From Pseudomonas sp. CFII64 (lineage in GTDB: Bacteria > Pseudomonadota > Gammaproteobacteria > Pseudomonadales > Pseudomonadaceae), in contig NZ_ATLO01000042.1 of the NCBI RefSeq assembly GCF_000416235.1, forward strand, positions 1-64,000: DNA of 64,000 nucleotides, read 5' to 3'. This document shows positions 44,304 through 52,582 of this stretch, piece by piece. Both the position numbers and the translations under genes were made by a program. Within the stretch, counting starts at the first letter, position 1, and each line of letters opens with the position of its first letter. Below the pieces are notes generated by a model. That model did no database searches, was not told the DNA's origin, and was given only the letters and a program-made list of their open reading frames with translations.

Positions 44304-45245
44304 TTACCGGATGTTCTTGTCCAGGAACTCACGGATAACGGGAATGATTTCCTTGCCGTGGGTTTCGAGAGCGAAGTGTCCGGTATCAAAGAAGCGAATG
44401 TCAGCCTTGGGGATATCGCGCTTCCAGGCCTCAGCCCCGGCAGGCAGGAAGAAAGGATCGTTTTTCCCCCAGACTGCCAACAGCGGCGGCTGATACTTGC
44501 GAAAGTACTCCTGGAAGGTTGGGTAGAGCGCTACGTTCGAGGCGTAGTCCAAAACCAGGTCGAGCTGGATCTCCGCATTTCCAGGTCGAGATATCTGAAG
44601 CCCCTCCAACGTGTAGCCATCGGGTGAAACGGAACTCTTGTCGGTAACCCCTTCGAGGTACTGCCACTTGATCGAGGCCGGTGTCGGGAAGTCATGCAAG
44701 GCGCTCCGGTTCTGCGCAGTCGGCTCGTGCCAATACTTCTGAATCGGCGCCCAACCCTCGCCCAATCCTTCCTCATAGGCGTTGCCGTTCTGGGAAATGA
44801 TTGCGGTTACCCGGTCAGGATGGGCAACAGCCAGGCGCCATCCGACCGGAGCACCGTAGTCGTGAACCATGAGCGCGTAGTTATCGAGTTTGAGTTGCTC
44901 GGTAAACAGGCCAATGGTCTTCGCCAGTTGGCTGAAGGTATACGCATATTCACCTCTCCCCGGGGCTTCGGTGAAACCAAAGGCTGGCAGGTCGGGTGCG
45001 ATCACATGATAGCGGTCAGCTAACGCGGGAATAAGATCGCGGAACATGAATGACGAGGCGGCAAAGCCGTGCAATAGCAGCACTGTCGGTGCGCTTGGGC
45101 TGCCTGCCTCACGATAGAAAACCTTAACATCGCCCACCTGCTCGTAGCGGTAATGAACCTGAGCGGCGGCATTGGCAGATTGCGCGCCGCCCATCAGCAG
45201 AGTAGCCGCGAGCCCCGCAGCCGCTATGGATTTTGAAGAGGTCAT
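44304..45245 (-). CDS. Exported alpha/beta hydrolase with an aspartate nucleophile (haloalkane dehalogenase/epoxide hydrolase-like)
   Basis: This 313-residue protein begins with a signal peptide (SIAAAGLAATLLMGGAQSANA, read in parts). The core has the oxyanion HGF loop (LLLHGFAASSFMF), an Asp at the nucleophile position (MVHDYGAPVG), an acid in VWGKNDPFF and the His in DTGHFALETHG. Asp instead of Ser is the mark of dehalogenases and epoxide hydrolases; the residue after it is Tyr, not the halide-binding Trp of classical haloalkane dehalogenases. The ATG at 45245 has AGGAG at 7 bases. A CGNR regulator is divergent 92 bases away. Confidence 0.87.
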   Translation of the reverse strand: MTSSKSIAAAGLAATLLMGGAQSANAAAQVHYRYEQVGDVKVFYREAGSPSAPTVLLLHGFAASSFMFRDLIPALADRYHVIAPDLPAFGFTEAPGRGEYAYTFSQLAKTIGLFTEQLKLDNYALMVHDYGAPVGWRLAVAHPDRVTAIISQNGNAYEEGLGEGWAPIQKYWHEPTAQNRSALHDFPTPASIKWQYLEGVTDKSSVSPDGYTLEGLQISRPGNAEIQLDLVLDYASNVALYPTFQEYFRKYQPPLLAVWGKNDPFFLPAGAEAWKRDIPKADIRFFDTGHFALETHGKEIIPVIREFLDKNIR

Positions 45246-45257
45246 GATCATTCTCCT

Positions 45258-45329
45258 GTAACCGTTAATAACGAGGTTTGAAGGTTACGTTCTATTTTGG
45301 TAACCTGTCAAACGTCATTTATCAGTTAC
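45258..45329. promoter_or_regulatory. GTTAC/GTAAC cluster between the hydrolase and CGNR genes
   Basis: AGGTTAC (45282-45288) and GTAACCT (45300-45306) form a perfect inverted repeat with an 11-base spacer. Further GTAAC (45258) and GTTAC (45325) words flank it. The cluster lies between the divergent starts, so it is a plausible operator for the CGNR regulator. Confidence 0.5.
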
Positions 45330-45337
45330 AGGCCATC

Positions 45338-45922
45338 ATGACTTCGACCAGCTCTTCCTCAGGCGCGCTCTTCCTGGCTGACAACCTTGCCCTTGACTTC
45401 ATAAACAGCGAGTACGGTGTGGGCGATCAGCGCCATGAAATTCTCACCGATGATGAAAGCGTGGTGAACTGGCTGACGATGGCAGGGTTGCTGCCCGAGA
45501 ACGCTGAGCAGAGGACACCGCGTGGGTTGCTCGCTCATGCTCGCAAGCTTCGCGAGTGTTCCCGGGCGGTGGTAAACGCTGCAATGCACGGCGGTCCAGT
45601 CGATCTCACCGTCATCAACCAGGTACTTGAAGCGGGCCGGTCGACGAGGATGCTGGAATGGAACGATGAATTGCGTAAGTTCCGAGTCGCAATTCACCAA
45701 AGGGACAGCAGTGCGGCAAGCCTGCTTGGACCTGTGGCCGAGTCCTTGGTCAGTCTGGTCACTGACAATAAGTTCGAATTCGTCCGGCAGTGCGAGGCCG
45801 ATGATTGCGTGCTGCTTTTCCATGACTTGAGCAAATCACACCGCCGCCGCTGGTGCAGTATGGCGACCTGCGGTAACCGCATGAAAGTGGCGGCATTCCG
45901 CGCCAGGAAGCAATCTGAATAG
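45338..45922 (+). CDS. CGNR zinc-finger / ABATE-domain transcriptional regulator
   Basis: This 194-residue protein has the ABATE ligand-sensing domain (LADNLALDFINSEYG, LRECSRAVVNAAMHGG) and the C-terminal CGNR zinc finger, with Cys in QCEADDCVLLFHD and RRWCSMATCGNRMKVAAFR. Four Cys can bind one zinc. Such proteins are putative DNA-binding regulators in bacteria. The ATG at 45338 begins the conserved part. The divergent exported hydrolase is the likely target. Confidence 0.88.
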   Translation: MTSTSSSSGALFLADNLALDFINSEYGVGDQRHEILTDDESVVNWLTMAGLLPENAEQRTPRGLLAHARKLRECSRAVVNAAMHGGPVDLTVINQVLEAGRSTRMLEWNDELRKFRVAIHQRDSSAASLLGPVAESLVSLVTDNKFEFVRQCEADDCVLLFHDLSKSHRRRWCSMATCGNRMKVAAFRARKQSE

Positions 45923-46097
45923 CCTTTTCAGGCACGCGCGACTGCGACGTTAAGCTTTTGTCAGCCGTATGAAATCGATGTCCGCCCTGTCTTCCAGAGA
46001 CCGATACCGAAAGCACCTTCAGTTTCCGATCTGTCATGGCAGCCGTTGCCAGATACTTTCATCAAGATGCGGCTGCCTGCCTCGCAGCCGCCCACAC

Positions 46098-46862
46098 TCA
46101 CCAGGGTTGGCGACCATGACTGCCAAAAAAACCGCCCGTGGGCCCTTCCGGTCCAAGCAATGCCATTCTGATTGCCGTGGCTGCGCCCTCTTCAGGCGTC
46201 AACACACCTGAATTGCCGTTGAGATCGGTGCGCACATGTCCGGGTTCGACCGCGTTCACCTTGATTCCCAGCGGCTCCAACTCTTTTGCGAAAGACACCG
46301 TGACGGCGTTCAGCGCCACCTTGGAAGAGGTGTAGTCGAGAAGGTTGACGCTTGAGTAGATCGAAGTAGGATCAGTTATCAAGGTCAGCGAACCAACCCC
46401 GCTGCTCATCATCACGATCCGTGCCTGGTCGGCGGCCTTGAGCAAAGGAAGAAAGGACTGGGTAACGCGAACAGGACCAAACAGGTTGACCTCGAAAACC
46501 GCTTTCATATCCTTCATCTGAACTTCGCTAGGCGGCTTCGTCATATCGACGGCAATGCCGGCATTGTTGACCAATATATCGAGCGAGGTAATTTGAGAGG
46601 TTAAGGTGGCGGTGGCGCGATGCACGCTGGCTTCGTCGGCAACGTCCAGTTCAAGCAAGCCCACATCGAGTCCCTTATCGCGCAAATCGGCAACGGCCAG
46701 CTCGCCACGCGCACTGTCGCGAGCACCGATCCAGACGAAAAAGCCAGCCTCTGCGAGGCCTCTGGCGATAGCCAGACCAATCCCTTTATTGGCGCCAGTG
46801 ACCAGCGCCTGTCGTTTGTCATTCACGGTTTTATCCTGGTCGTTTGGGAGTTTTGCCATCAT
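46098..46862 (-). CDS. Short-chain dehydrogenase/reductase
   Basis: This 254-residue SDR has TGANKGIG at the cofactor site, NNAGIAVD, the catalytic YTSSK and VNAVEPGHVRTDL. The GANKGIGLAIA and late PEEGAATAIRMALL segments are like the carbonyl-reductase-like group of stress-induced SDRs. It begins 17 bases downstream of an NTF2-like gene on the same strand, so the pair forms an operon. ATG 46859 is an alternative start. Confidence 0.9.
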   Translation of the reverse strand: MMAKLPNDQDKTVNDKRQALVTGANKGIGLAIARGLAEAGFFVWIGARDSARGELAVADLRDKGLDVGLLELDVADEASVHRATATLTSQITSLDILVNNAGIAVDMTKPPSEVQMKDMKAVFEVNLFGPVRVTQSFLPLLKAADQARIVMMSSGVGSLTLITDPTSIYSSVNLLDYTSSKVALNAVTVSFAKELEPLGIKVNAVEPGHVRTDLNGNSGVLTPEEGAATAIRMALLGPEGPTGGFFGSHGRQPW

Positions 46863-46879
46863 GAAGCCTGTGTTGTGCT

Positions 46880-47365
46880 TCAGGCTGTCTGCGCCACCGC
46901 TTCGCTTTGCGTACCTTGAACGTGGTGCCGAAGGTCGCCGGCAAAGCGTAACGTCACTTCACGGCGACTGAACCGCCACTCACCGTCATGAAGTTCAAAC
47001 TGATCCAGGTACTTGCCGGCACAGATAGGCTGCAAGGGAAAATCATCGAGCTGCTGGTGCACGGTGTAGTAGCTTGCCGAACTCGCCTTATCGCCCGACG
47101 CAGCCACGTCAATCAGCACGTTCGTGATGGAATGCCAGGTGCGCGGGGTTCCATCTGAATGGACCTGAAGACCGGCCTGAAAAAACGTCAACAGTCCCTC
47201 CAGCGTGGACGCCTCATTGCCCAGCACATGAATCACGGCATGCTGAAGCACGTCTGCTACGCCGGGGAAATCACCGCTGTCCAAACGATGAATGTAAGTG
47301 GCGTGAAGTCGATGAATCGCGCTCTCGGCCGCAAGGCGGGTGACGATATCCAGATTGTTGCTCAT
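46880..47365 (-). CDS. SnoaL/NTF2-like protein
   Basis: This 161-residue protein has the SnoaL_4 pattern: LAAESAIHRLHATYIHRLDSGDF, read in parts, GLLTFFQAGLQVHSDGTPRTWHSITNVLID (read in parts) and CAGKYLDQFELHDGEWRFSRREV. Some members are dehydratases or isomerases of polyketide-type compounds; a Tyr and a His conserved in the family are visible (ATYIHR and WHSITN). GGAG precedes the ATG. It is cotranscribed with the SDR downstream. A related gene sits at 52583. Confidence 0.85.
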   Translation of the reverse strand: MSNNLDIVTRLAAESAIHRLHATYIHRLDSGDFPGVADVLQHAVIHVLGNEASTLEGLLTFFQAGLQVHSDGTPRTWHSITNVLIDVAASGDKASSASYYTVHQQLDDFPLQPICAGKYLDQFELHDGEWRFSRREVTLRFAGDLRHHVQGTQSEAVAQTA

Positions 47366-47500
47366 GTTTTTCTCCAGGGCTCTAGGCCGGCGGTGGATGG
47401 AGTTGAGGATCGGCTAAACGGTTTCGTGAACTCGACAAGGCGCCTTGGCTAACACCCAATGCCGTCCCGAGAATCAGTTCTGTCAGGCAACACTGCTGCT

Positions 47501-48241
47501 TCAGACCTGGGAAGCTCCACCATCAGCGAACAGTTCCACGCCATTGATATAGCTGGCGGCATCACTGGCCAGGAAAGCCACCGCCTTGGCGATTTCATGC
47601 GCTTGGCCGATGCGCCCGATGGTGCTTTTTTCGCTCAGCGACTTGATGACGGCTTCTGCGTGTTCAGCCAGCATATTGCGCAACGAATCGGTGTCGACGG
47701 GGCCGGGGCTCAACAGATTGATCCGCACCCCGCGACCTTTGATATCGAGAACCCAGCTCCTCACCAACGTTCGCAACGCTGCCTTGGTCGCGCCGTAGAC
47801 ACTCAAGCCGGGACCGGGATCGATGGAAGCGGTAGAACCAATGATCACGATGCTGCTGCCATCGCCCATGAGCGGCAGCGCACCCTGTACGGTGAACGTC
47901 ACGCCTTTCACATTGGTATTGAACACTCGGTCGAAATGCTCCTCGGTAATGCTGCCTAGCGGCGCAAGCTCGCCCATCCCCGCGTTAGCGACGAGCACGT
48001 CGATCCGGCCGTGACGCGATTTGATCTCGCTGAACAAGCCGCTGAGGTCCGTGCTGCTTGAAACATCAGCCACTACCGCGCTGGCGCGGTTTCCGAGGCT
48101 GGATAGAGCCTCGTCCAGTTGCTGCTGGCGACGCCCGGTGATTACCACATGGGCGCCCTGCTCTACGAGTTCCTTGGCGATGGCGAGCCCCAAGCCCGAT
48201 GAACCGCCGGTGACCAGTGCGACTTTGTCCTGGAATTGCAT
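47501..48241 (-). CDS. Short-chain dehydrogenase/reductase, FabG-like
   Basis: This 246-residue classical SDR has TGGSSGLG, NAGMGELAPLG, Ser in IIGSTAS, YGATK as the catalytic Tyr-Lys, and the C-terminal YINGVELFADGG. It probably reduces a ketone or aldehyde with NADPH. The TetR gene is divergent, and a perfect palindrome lies 39 bases upstream of this gene's start, so it is the likely target of that repressor. It is similar in plan to the SDR at 50077. Confidence 0.93.
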   Translation of the reverse strand: MQFQDKVALVTGGSSGLGLAIAKELVEQGAHVVITGRRQQQLDEALSSLGNRASAVVADVSSSTDLSGLFSEIKSRHGRIDVLVANAGMGELAPLGSITEEHFDRVFNTNVKGVTFTVQGALPLMGDGSSIVIIGSTASIDPGPGLSVYGATKAALRTLVRSWVLDIKGRGVRINLLSPGPVDTDSLRNMLAEHAEAVIKSLSEKSTIGRIGQAHEIAKAVAFLASDAASYINGVELFADGGASQV

Positions 48242-48280
48242 AGCGTTGTACCTCTGTTTGTATCGAAGACCGATAAAATC

Positions 48281-48339
48281 ATGTAGTGAACACTACATAC
48301 GCACAGAGGGAGATGCAAACTATTTAGTAACTGCTACAT
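48281..48339. promoter_or_regulatory. Candidate TetR operators between SDR and TetR genes
   Basis: ATGTAGTG and CACTACAT (48281-48298) are perfect arms around AA. A second site at 48322-48339 matches it at 13 of 18 positions. Both lie between the divergent SDR and TetR starts, as expected for an autoregulated TetR system. Confidence 0.65.
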
Positions 48340-48417
48340 ATTCAACGCTTTGGTTGCCAGGCAATTGATCTCGGATATAGCGGTCGCTACACTGCTGATC
48401 CTACAGACGAGGTCAAC

Positions 48418-49008
48418 ATGAACGACAAGGTCCGCCAGCGCCGCCCTGCTTTCGATAGAGAAGCGGGCGTTGCCATTGCCCAGGCACTGTTCCACGAGCA
48501 CGGCTTTGATGCGGTGAGTCTGACGGACCTGGTCGAAGCCATGGATATCAAGCCTCCCAGCTTCTACGCCGCCTACGGCAGCAAAGCTGAGCTGTTCGAG
48601 CGAGCGATTCTCAGATATGTCAGCGAAAAGGCACTGCCCATGGACAAATTGCTTTCGCCTGACCGACCGCCGGGCGAAGCGCTGGCTGCGCTGCTGGTGG
48701 CTGCGGCGAAGCAATATGGCAAGGACAGTATTTTGCGCGGCTGCATGGTCGCCGAGGGCATGCGCGCAGACGACGCAATTGCTCGCAAGATCGCAGAAGC
48801 TCTCGCCGATGGGGGCTTGATGGTCGTTCGCAGCTATCTGGACGAGGTCCACCCGCAACGAGCCCAAACGCTTACGGATTATGTTTCAGTCACACTGCGC
48901 GGCCTGTCGGCAGCGGCCTGTAATGGCATGCCGCGCAAACGCTTGATCGAAGTAGCGCAGACCGCTGGCAGGTTCATCGCCTACGAACTGGAAAACCCGC
49001 AGGCTTGA
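48418..49008 (+). CDS. TetR/AcrR-family transcriptional regulator
   Basis: This 196-residue repressor has the TetR helix-turn-helix (IAQALFHEHGFDAVSLTDLVEAMDIKPPSFYAAYGSKAELF, read in parts) and a C-terminal ligand domain with GCMVAEGM. GAGG precedes the ATG at 48418. The divergent SDR gene with its palindrome is the likely target. The ligand is probably an aldehyde, quinone or similar compound, by analogy with other TetR-SDR pairs. Confidence 0.92.
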   Translation: MNDKVRQRRPAFDREAGVAIAQALFHEHGFDAVSLTDLVEAMDIKPPSFYAAYGSKAELFERAILRYVSEKALPMDKLLSPDRPPGEALAALLVAAAKQYGKDSILRGCMVAEGMRADDAIARKIAEALADGGLMVVRSYLDEVHPQRAQTLTDYVSVTLRGLSAAACNGMPRKRLIEVAQTAGRFIAYELENPQA

Positions 49009-49051
49009 GCATCAACCGTTCACTGGCTGCACTCAATGCCTGTGCCGTGAG

Positions 49052-49072
49052 GCCGGGAGAAAGTCTCCAGGC
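49052..49072 (+). terminator. Candidate hairpin after the TetR gene
   Basis: GCC-G-GGAGA pairs with TCTCC-A-GGC around AAG, 44 bases after the TetR stop. An A-rich rather than T-rich tract follows, so the role is uncertain. Confidence 0.3.
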
Positions 49073-49148
49073 TTAAAACTAAAAAAAACCTCGAAGATTC
49101 ATTCAGTGCCTGTCAGCACGACTGTCACGTCACCTGCCATTGAACAAA

Positions 49149-49164
49149 CCTACTAGTTGGTAGA
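49149..49164. promoter_or_regulatory. Candidate TetR-type 16-base site A
   Basis: CCTACTAGTTGGTAGA lies 64 bases upstream of the 48-residue gene at 49229. It matches sites at 57116-57131 and 60863-60878; the last fronts a TetR gene. Confidence 0.5.
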
Positions 49165-49228
49165 CAATGACGGCTTGGGCCACGGACTTCGTACCCTTCA
49201 AGCGTGCCCGCCCGCAACGGAGAGCCCC

Positions 49229-49375
49229 ATGGACCAGCCCCAGTTCCCTAAGTTGCTCACTCTCGACCTACCCAATGCGCCGCTGATAATCATCTCGCAA
49301 CCTTTGGCATGTGTAGGCAGAAAGAAAGACATCACCAGTGCCACGCCAGCCTCTGGTCAAGAGGCGATCTCATGA
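49229..49375 (+). CDS. Unknown 48-residue protein coupled to the next gene
   Basis: The frame starts at ATG 49229 with GGAGAG 4 bases upstream and reads MDQPQFPKLLTLDLPNAPL at the start, with a moderately hydrophobic middle. Its stop TGA overlaps the start of the next gene (ATGA), which is the best evidence that both are translated. I do not recognise a family and no catalytic motif is visible. Confidence 0.45.
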   Translation: MDQPQFPKLLTLDLPNAPLIIISQPLACVGRKKDITSATPASGQEAIS

Positions 49376-50034
49376 CCAGCATTCCTGGCCTGCCGCCAGC
49401 TTTTGCTGTGTTATCGAATGCTGCCGGGGTCGAAAACAAACCGCGGGCGCCGACCACTACCCCAGATTTTCAATCCCAATTGAAGACTCATTCCAAGCCT
49501 GCTTCGTTGCCACCCGGTCCAGCAAGTGCACAGGCGCCAGCGGAGTTGGCCGAAAGTGATTCTCGGCGGGCGGACGTGGAAGCGATGCTTCAATTGCTGG
49601 CTTGGCGCAAGATCACGTTCAATGCGCCGAACAAGATGGGTCGATTGGCACCTTCGGCCTCAGCAAATAGCTGGGCGATCTCAAGCGACAGTATCGACGA
49701 TCAGATTTTTCAGGCCTGTGCGGAGACGATCAACCTTGCTCACACTGACGAGCACAAGACTGCTATGTGTCCAGAGCAGGTCCAGGATCAGAGCGTGTGG
49801 CGTGCCGATTCCTGCGGGAGCGATGTTATTGAAGGCGCTCCATACGGGAGCGGACTTAATGCTTCAGCAATCGCCGTGGCGCTGTCGGGAACCACCCTCA
49901 TCTGGCTACCGTTTGAAACGGTTCGAGCGCCATTGCAATCGCCACGGGTACGATTCTGGCCCCGGCGCAAGCCCCCTTCCGCCGAGGCTCATCATGCTGA
50001 TCAGCCGGATGCGGATGTCAGCACCAATGGGTGA
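49372..50034 (+). CDS. Unknown 220-residue protein
   Basis: The frame begins with a region of about 60 residues rich in Pro, Ala and Lys (for example KPASLPPGPASAQAPAELAE), followed by a mixed region with ADVEAMLQLLAWRKITFNAP, four Cys, and a basic, Pro-rich end (RVRFWPRRKPPSAEAHHAD). It has no signal peptide or membrane segment. Start and stop overlap with the 48-residue gene suggests translational coupling. I do not recognise the family; the disordered N-terminus with a short folded C-terminal part is typical of secretion-associated or scaffold proteins, but this cannot be supported further. A frameshift near the 3' end is possible. Confidence 0.45.
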   Translation: MTSIPGLPPAFAVLSNAAGVENKPRAPTTTPDFQSQLKTHSKPASLPPGPASAQAPAELAESDSRRADVEAMLQLLAWRKITFNAPNKMGRLAPSASANSWAISSDSIDDQIFQACAETINLAHTDEHKTAMCPEQVQDQSVWRADSCGSDVIEGAPYGSGLNASAIAVALSGTTLIWLPFETVRAPLQSPRVRFWPRRKPPSAEAHHADQPDADVSTNG

Positions 50035-50076
50035 CTATAAGCAGAGTCCCCGCCACGTTGCGCAGACAGGCAAGTC

Positions 50077-50835
50077 TTAGATTTGAGTGAGGCCGCCGTC
50101 GACAATCAACTCCACACCGTTCACATATTTAGCGTCAGCGCACGCAAGGAAAAGTGCGGACGACGCAATTTCTTCAGGCTGGGCCATGTAGCCCAGCGGA
50201 ACGGTTTGCTCCACATGGTCTTTCAATGCCTGAATCTGGCTCTCGTCCATCTTCAGCCCGTTATCCATCAACGGTGTTCTGGTAAAACCAGGACTTAGCG
50301 CATTCACGCGTATTTTCCGACCTTTAAGTTCATTGGCCCAGGTTCGTGCGAATGAGCGCACCGCAGCCTTCGAAGCACTGTAAAGACTAAGACCTTCCAT
50401 CCCGGTGACAGAACAAATGGAAGCGGTCAGAACGATTGACGAGCCATCCTTCATCAACGGCAACAGCGTCTGGACAGTGAAAAACACACCCTTAACGTTA
50501 ATATCGAACATGTTGTAGTAAGCGGCTTCAGTCGTTTCGCCCACTGGGTTTTTTTCGCAGACACCGGCATTGGCGAAGACTGCGTCGAGTTGACCGTCCC
50601 GAGCTTCGACCAATGCTTTGAGCGAATCGAGATCGGCCTGCTGAGCGACATCAGACACCACCGCCACGGCATTATCGCCCAGTGCGGCAACCGCAGCGTC
50701 CAACGTTGCCGCCGAGCGCCCGGTGATATAAACGCGTTTAGCGCCCTCGGCTAACAGCGCTTGGGCAATCGCGAAGCCGATTCCAGTCGAGCCGCCCGTG
50801 ACGACTGCTACTTGATTGATAAATTTACCAGACAT
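50077..50835 (-). CDS. Short-chain dehydrogenase/reductase, FabG-like
   Basis: This 252-residue SDR has TGGSTGIG at the cofactor site, NAGVCEKNP, Ser in LTASICSVTG, YSASK as the catalytic Tyr-Lys, and the C-terminal VNGVELIVDGG. I chose ATG 50835 because CAGGAG precedes it; the frame is open further upstream but without a ribosome site. It lies 64 bases downstream of a DHA2 carrier on the same strand and probably shares its transcript. It follows the same plan as the SDR at 47501, but their sequences differ. Confidence 0.93.
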   Translation of the reverse strand: MSGKFINQVAVVTGGSTGIGFAIAQALLAEGAKRVYITGRSAATLDAAVAALGDNAVAVVSDVAQQADLDSLKALVEARDGQLDAVFANAGVCEKNPVGETTEAAYYNMFDINVKGVFFTVQTLLPLMKDGSSIVLTASICSVTGMEGLSLYSASKAAVRSFARTWANELKGRKIRVNALSPGFTRTPLMDNGLKMDESQIQALKDHVEQTVPLGYMAQPEEIASSALFLACADAKYVNGVELIVDGGLTQI

Positions 50836-50899
50836 GTTTTGACTCCTGAGTAACGCATTTATGGTGAGTTGAAAATTTGGCAACTGCTCGGCGCTGGAG

Positions 50900-52375
50900 T
50901 CAGTCAAGGTTCGGGCTGACCGAAACGCCGAAAGGAGCCGTTGCTTTTGGTAAACGAGGCATCGAGGCATACACAGACAGCAGCGCTGAAACGACCAGGC
51001 AGGCAACGATGCCCAGCAGGCTGGCAATGAATCCGGCGGCTAGCGAGGAAGGGGTTTGCGCAGGAGTAGCCAGTGCGTAAAACACGCCACCGAGTACTGC
51101 CACCCCCAGCGCGGCGCTGATCTGCAATGCCGAATTGACTACGCCGGAGATCATTCCTGATCCGCCGGGTGGTGCACGATCTATCACGGTTCGAATAAGT
51201 GTTGGCAGCGCCCAACCCTGGCCAAACCCGAGTAACCCCACCGCGAGGATCATGAGCGCCAATTGAGGGCTCTCCCCTGCCGGAGCGATAGCGACCGCTG
51301 CGCTCAGGATCAGACATCCCAGTACCTCAAGCATCATTCCAATGGCGGGAACAAAACGGCCGAACAAGCGGATGGCAAAGGGAGTTGTCAAAGGGCCAAT
51401 CAGAAAGCCCACGCCAAACGGGACGAACATCATTCCCGAGGTCAATGGCGTTGCCCCCAGCGCGTCCTGTAGGTAAATCGAAAACGTTAGAAAGAATGCC
51501 GATATCACGTAGAAAAACAGTACGCCCGTCAGCCCGGCGACCAGCCCGGGTGCTCGACTGAGTTGCGGACTGACCAGTGGTGTGCCGCCTCGACGCTCCA
51601 GCGCGATCTCGTGGCGCCAAAAGGCCGCCGCGACTGCTGGCGAACTGAGCAGCAACAGACAAAGCCACCATGGCCAACCTGCTTCCCGGCCTTCAACCAA
51701 CGGTACAACCAGCAGCCCAACCGTCAGCGCACACAGCAGTACTCCAATGCGATCCAGTGGCGCCGGAGTCTGGCTCCGGGTATCGGGAAGCAGCCGTATT
51801 CCGCCAATAAAAACAGCGATGATGATGGGCAGATTTATCAAGAAAACTGCACGCCATTGCAGGCCCCAGACATTCATCGATATCAGCAAGCCTCCAAGTG
51901 CCTGGGCGACAACTGCCGCGAAGCCAATCGTCGCGCCATACACCGCTAACGCACGCGAACGCTCATGCTCCGGAAACAGGGCATGAATGGACGCCAGTCC
52001 CTGAGGTGCCATTGCCGCCGCGCTCAAACCTTGCAACACACGTCCGCAGATTAATATCGTCGGCGAGTTGGCAAGGCCACAGATCAAGGAGGCAATGCCG
52101 AAGCCGGCCATACCCGCAACGAACACTCGGCGGCGGCCAAACAGGTCACCCAGCCGACCGCCCGTGATAAGGAAGACGGCGTAGCTGGCGGCATAGCCTG
52201 AAATGACCCATTCGACCTGCGCGGGGGTAATCGCCAGCCCGCTACGAATTGACGGCAACGCAACATTGACGACGAAAAAATCCAGTGGTGGAAGAAAGGC
52301 GCCGACCAGAAGAACAGCAAACGCATACCATCGGCGCGAATCGGCTGCCGGGGCGCAATCCAGTTTGGATGTCAT
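50900..52375 (-). CDS. DHA2-family MFS drug exporter (EmrB/QacA-like)
   Basis: This 491-residue carrier has fourteen hydrophobic segments. Family features are LPPLDFFVVNVALPSI, VISGYAASYAVFLITGGRLGDLFGRRRVF (read in parts) and LQGLSAAAMAPQGLASIHALFP. The start ATG at 52375 begins the conserved part. It probably exports a drug or metabolite together with the function of the SDR downstream. A 41-base element at 52520-52560, upstream of this gene, is repeated at the LysR/fusion-gene promoter at 55.0 kb, which suggests joint control. Confidence 0.92.
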   Translation of the reverse strand: MTSKLDCAPAADSRRWYAFAVLLVGAFLPPLDFFVVNVALPSIRSGLAITPAQVEWVISGYAASYAVFLITGGRLGDLFGRRRVFVAGMAGFGIASLICGLANSPTILICGRVLQGLSAAAMAPQGLASIHALFPEHERSRALAVYGATIGFAAVVAQALGGLLISMNVWGLQWRAVFLINLPIIIAVFIGGIRLLPDTRSQTPAPLDRIGVLLCALTVGLLVVPLVEGREAGWPWWLCLLLLSSPAVAAAFWRHEIALERRGGTPLVSPQLSRAPGLVAGLTGVLFFYVISAFFLTFSIYLQDALGATPLTSGMMFVPFGVGFLIGPLTTPFAIRLFGRFVPAIGMMLEVLGCLILSAAVAIAPAGESPQLALMILAVGLLGFGQGWALPTLIRTVIDRAPPGGSGMISGVVNSALQISAALGVAVLGGVFYALATPAQTPSSLAAGFIASLLGIVACLVVSALLSVYASMPRLPKATAPFGVSVSPNLD

Positions 52376-52519
52376 TGGGTAACTCCAGAAAGACACAGCG
52401 AGCTAGCACAGGCAGACTTCATATTCATTCATGTCCGCTGCCTGGCAGATAAAACGGCAAGCCTTAGGGTTTGTTGCCGTGGTTGACGGTCTATTGTCCG
52501 GATCAACGAGCGACGGCAG

Positions 52520-52560
52520 CACTGCCATAGCTGCACGTTCTTCGTGCATTTTTGTAAGGC
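52520..52560. promoter_or_regulatory. 41-base repeated upstream element, copy 1
   Basis: This stretch aligns without gaps to 55031-55071, with 31 of 41 positions identical; shared words include GCTGCA and CATTTTTGT. It is 145 bases upstream of the DHA2 carrier start, in the same orientation relative to that gene as copy 2 is to the fusion gene. Confidence 0.6.
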
Positions 52561-52582
52561 CGCCACCCGTTGTGCAGTTTCT

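Noticed and set aside
49372..50034. Assignment of the unknown 220-residue protein to a type III secretion switch protein
   Set aside because: The Pro-rich N-terminus is suggestive only; no neighbouring secretion genes exist and no conserved motif can be pointed to.
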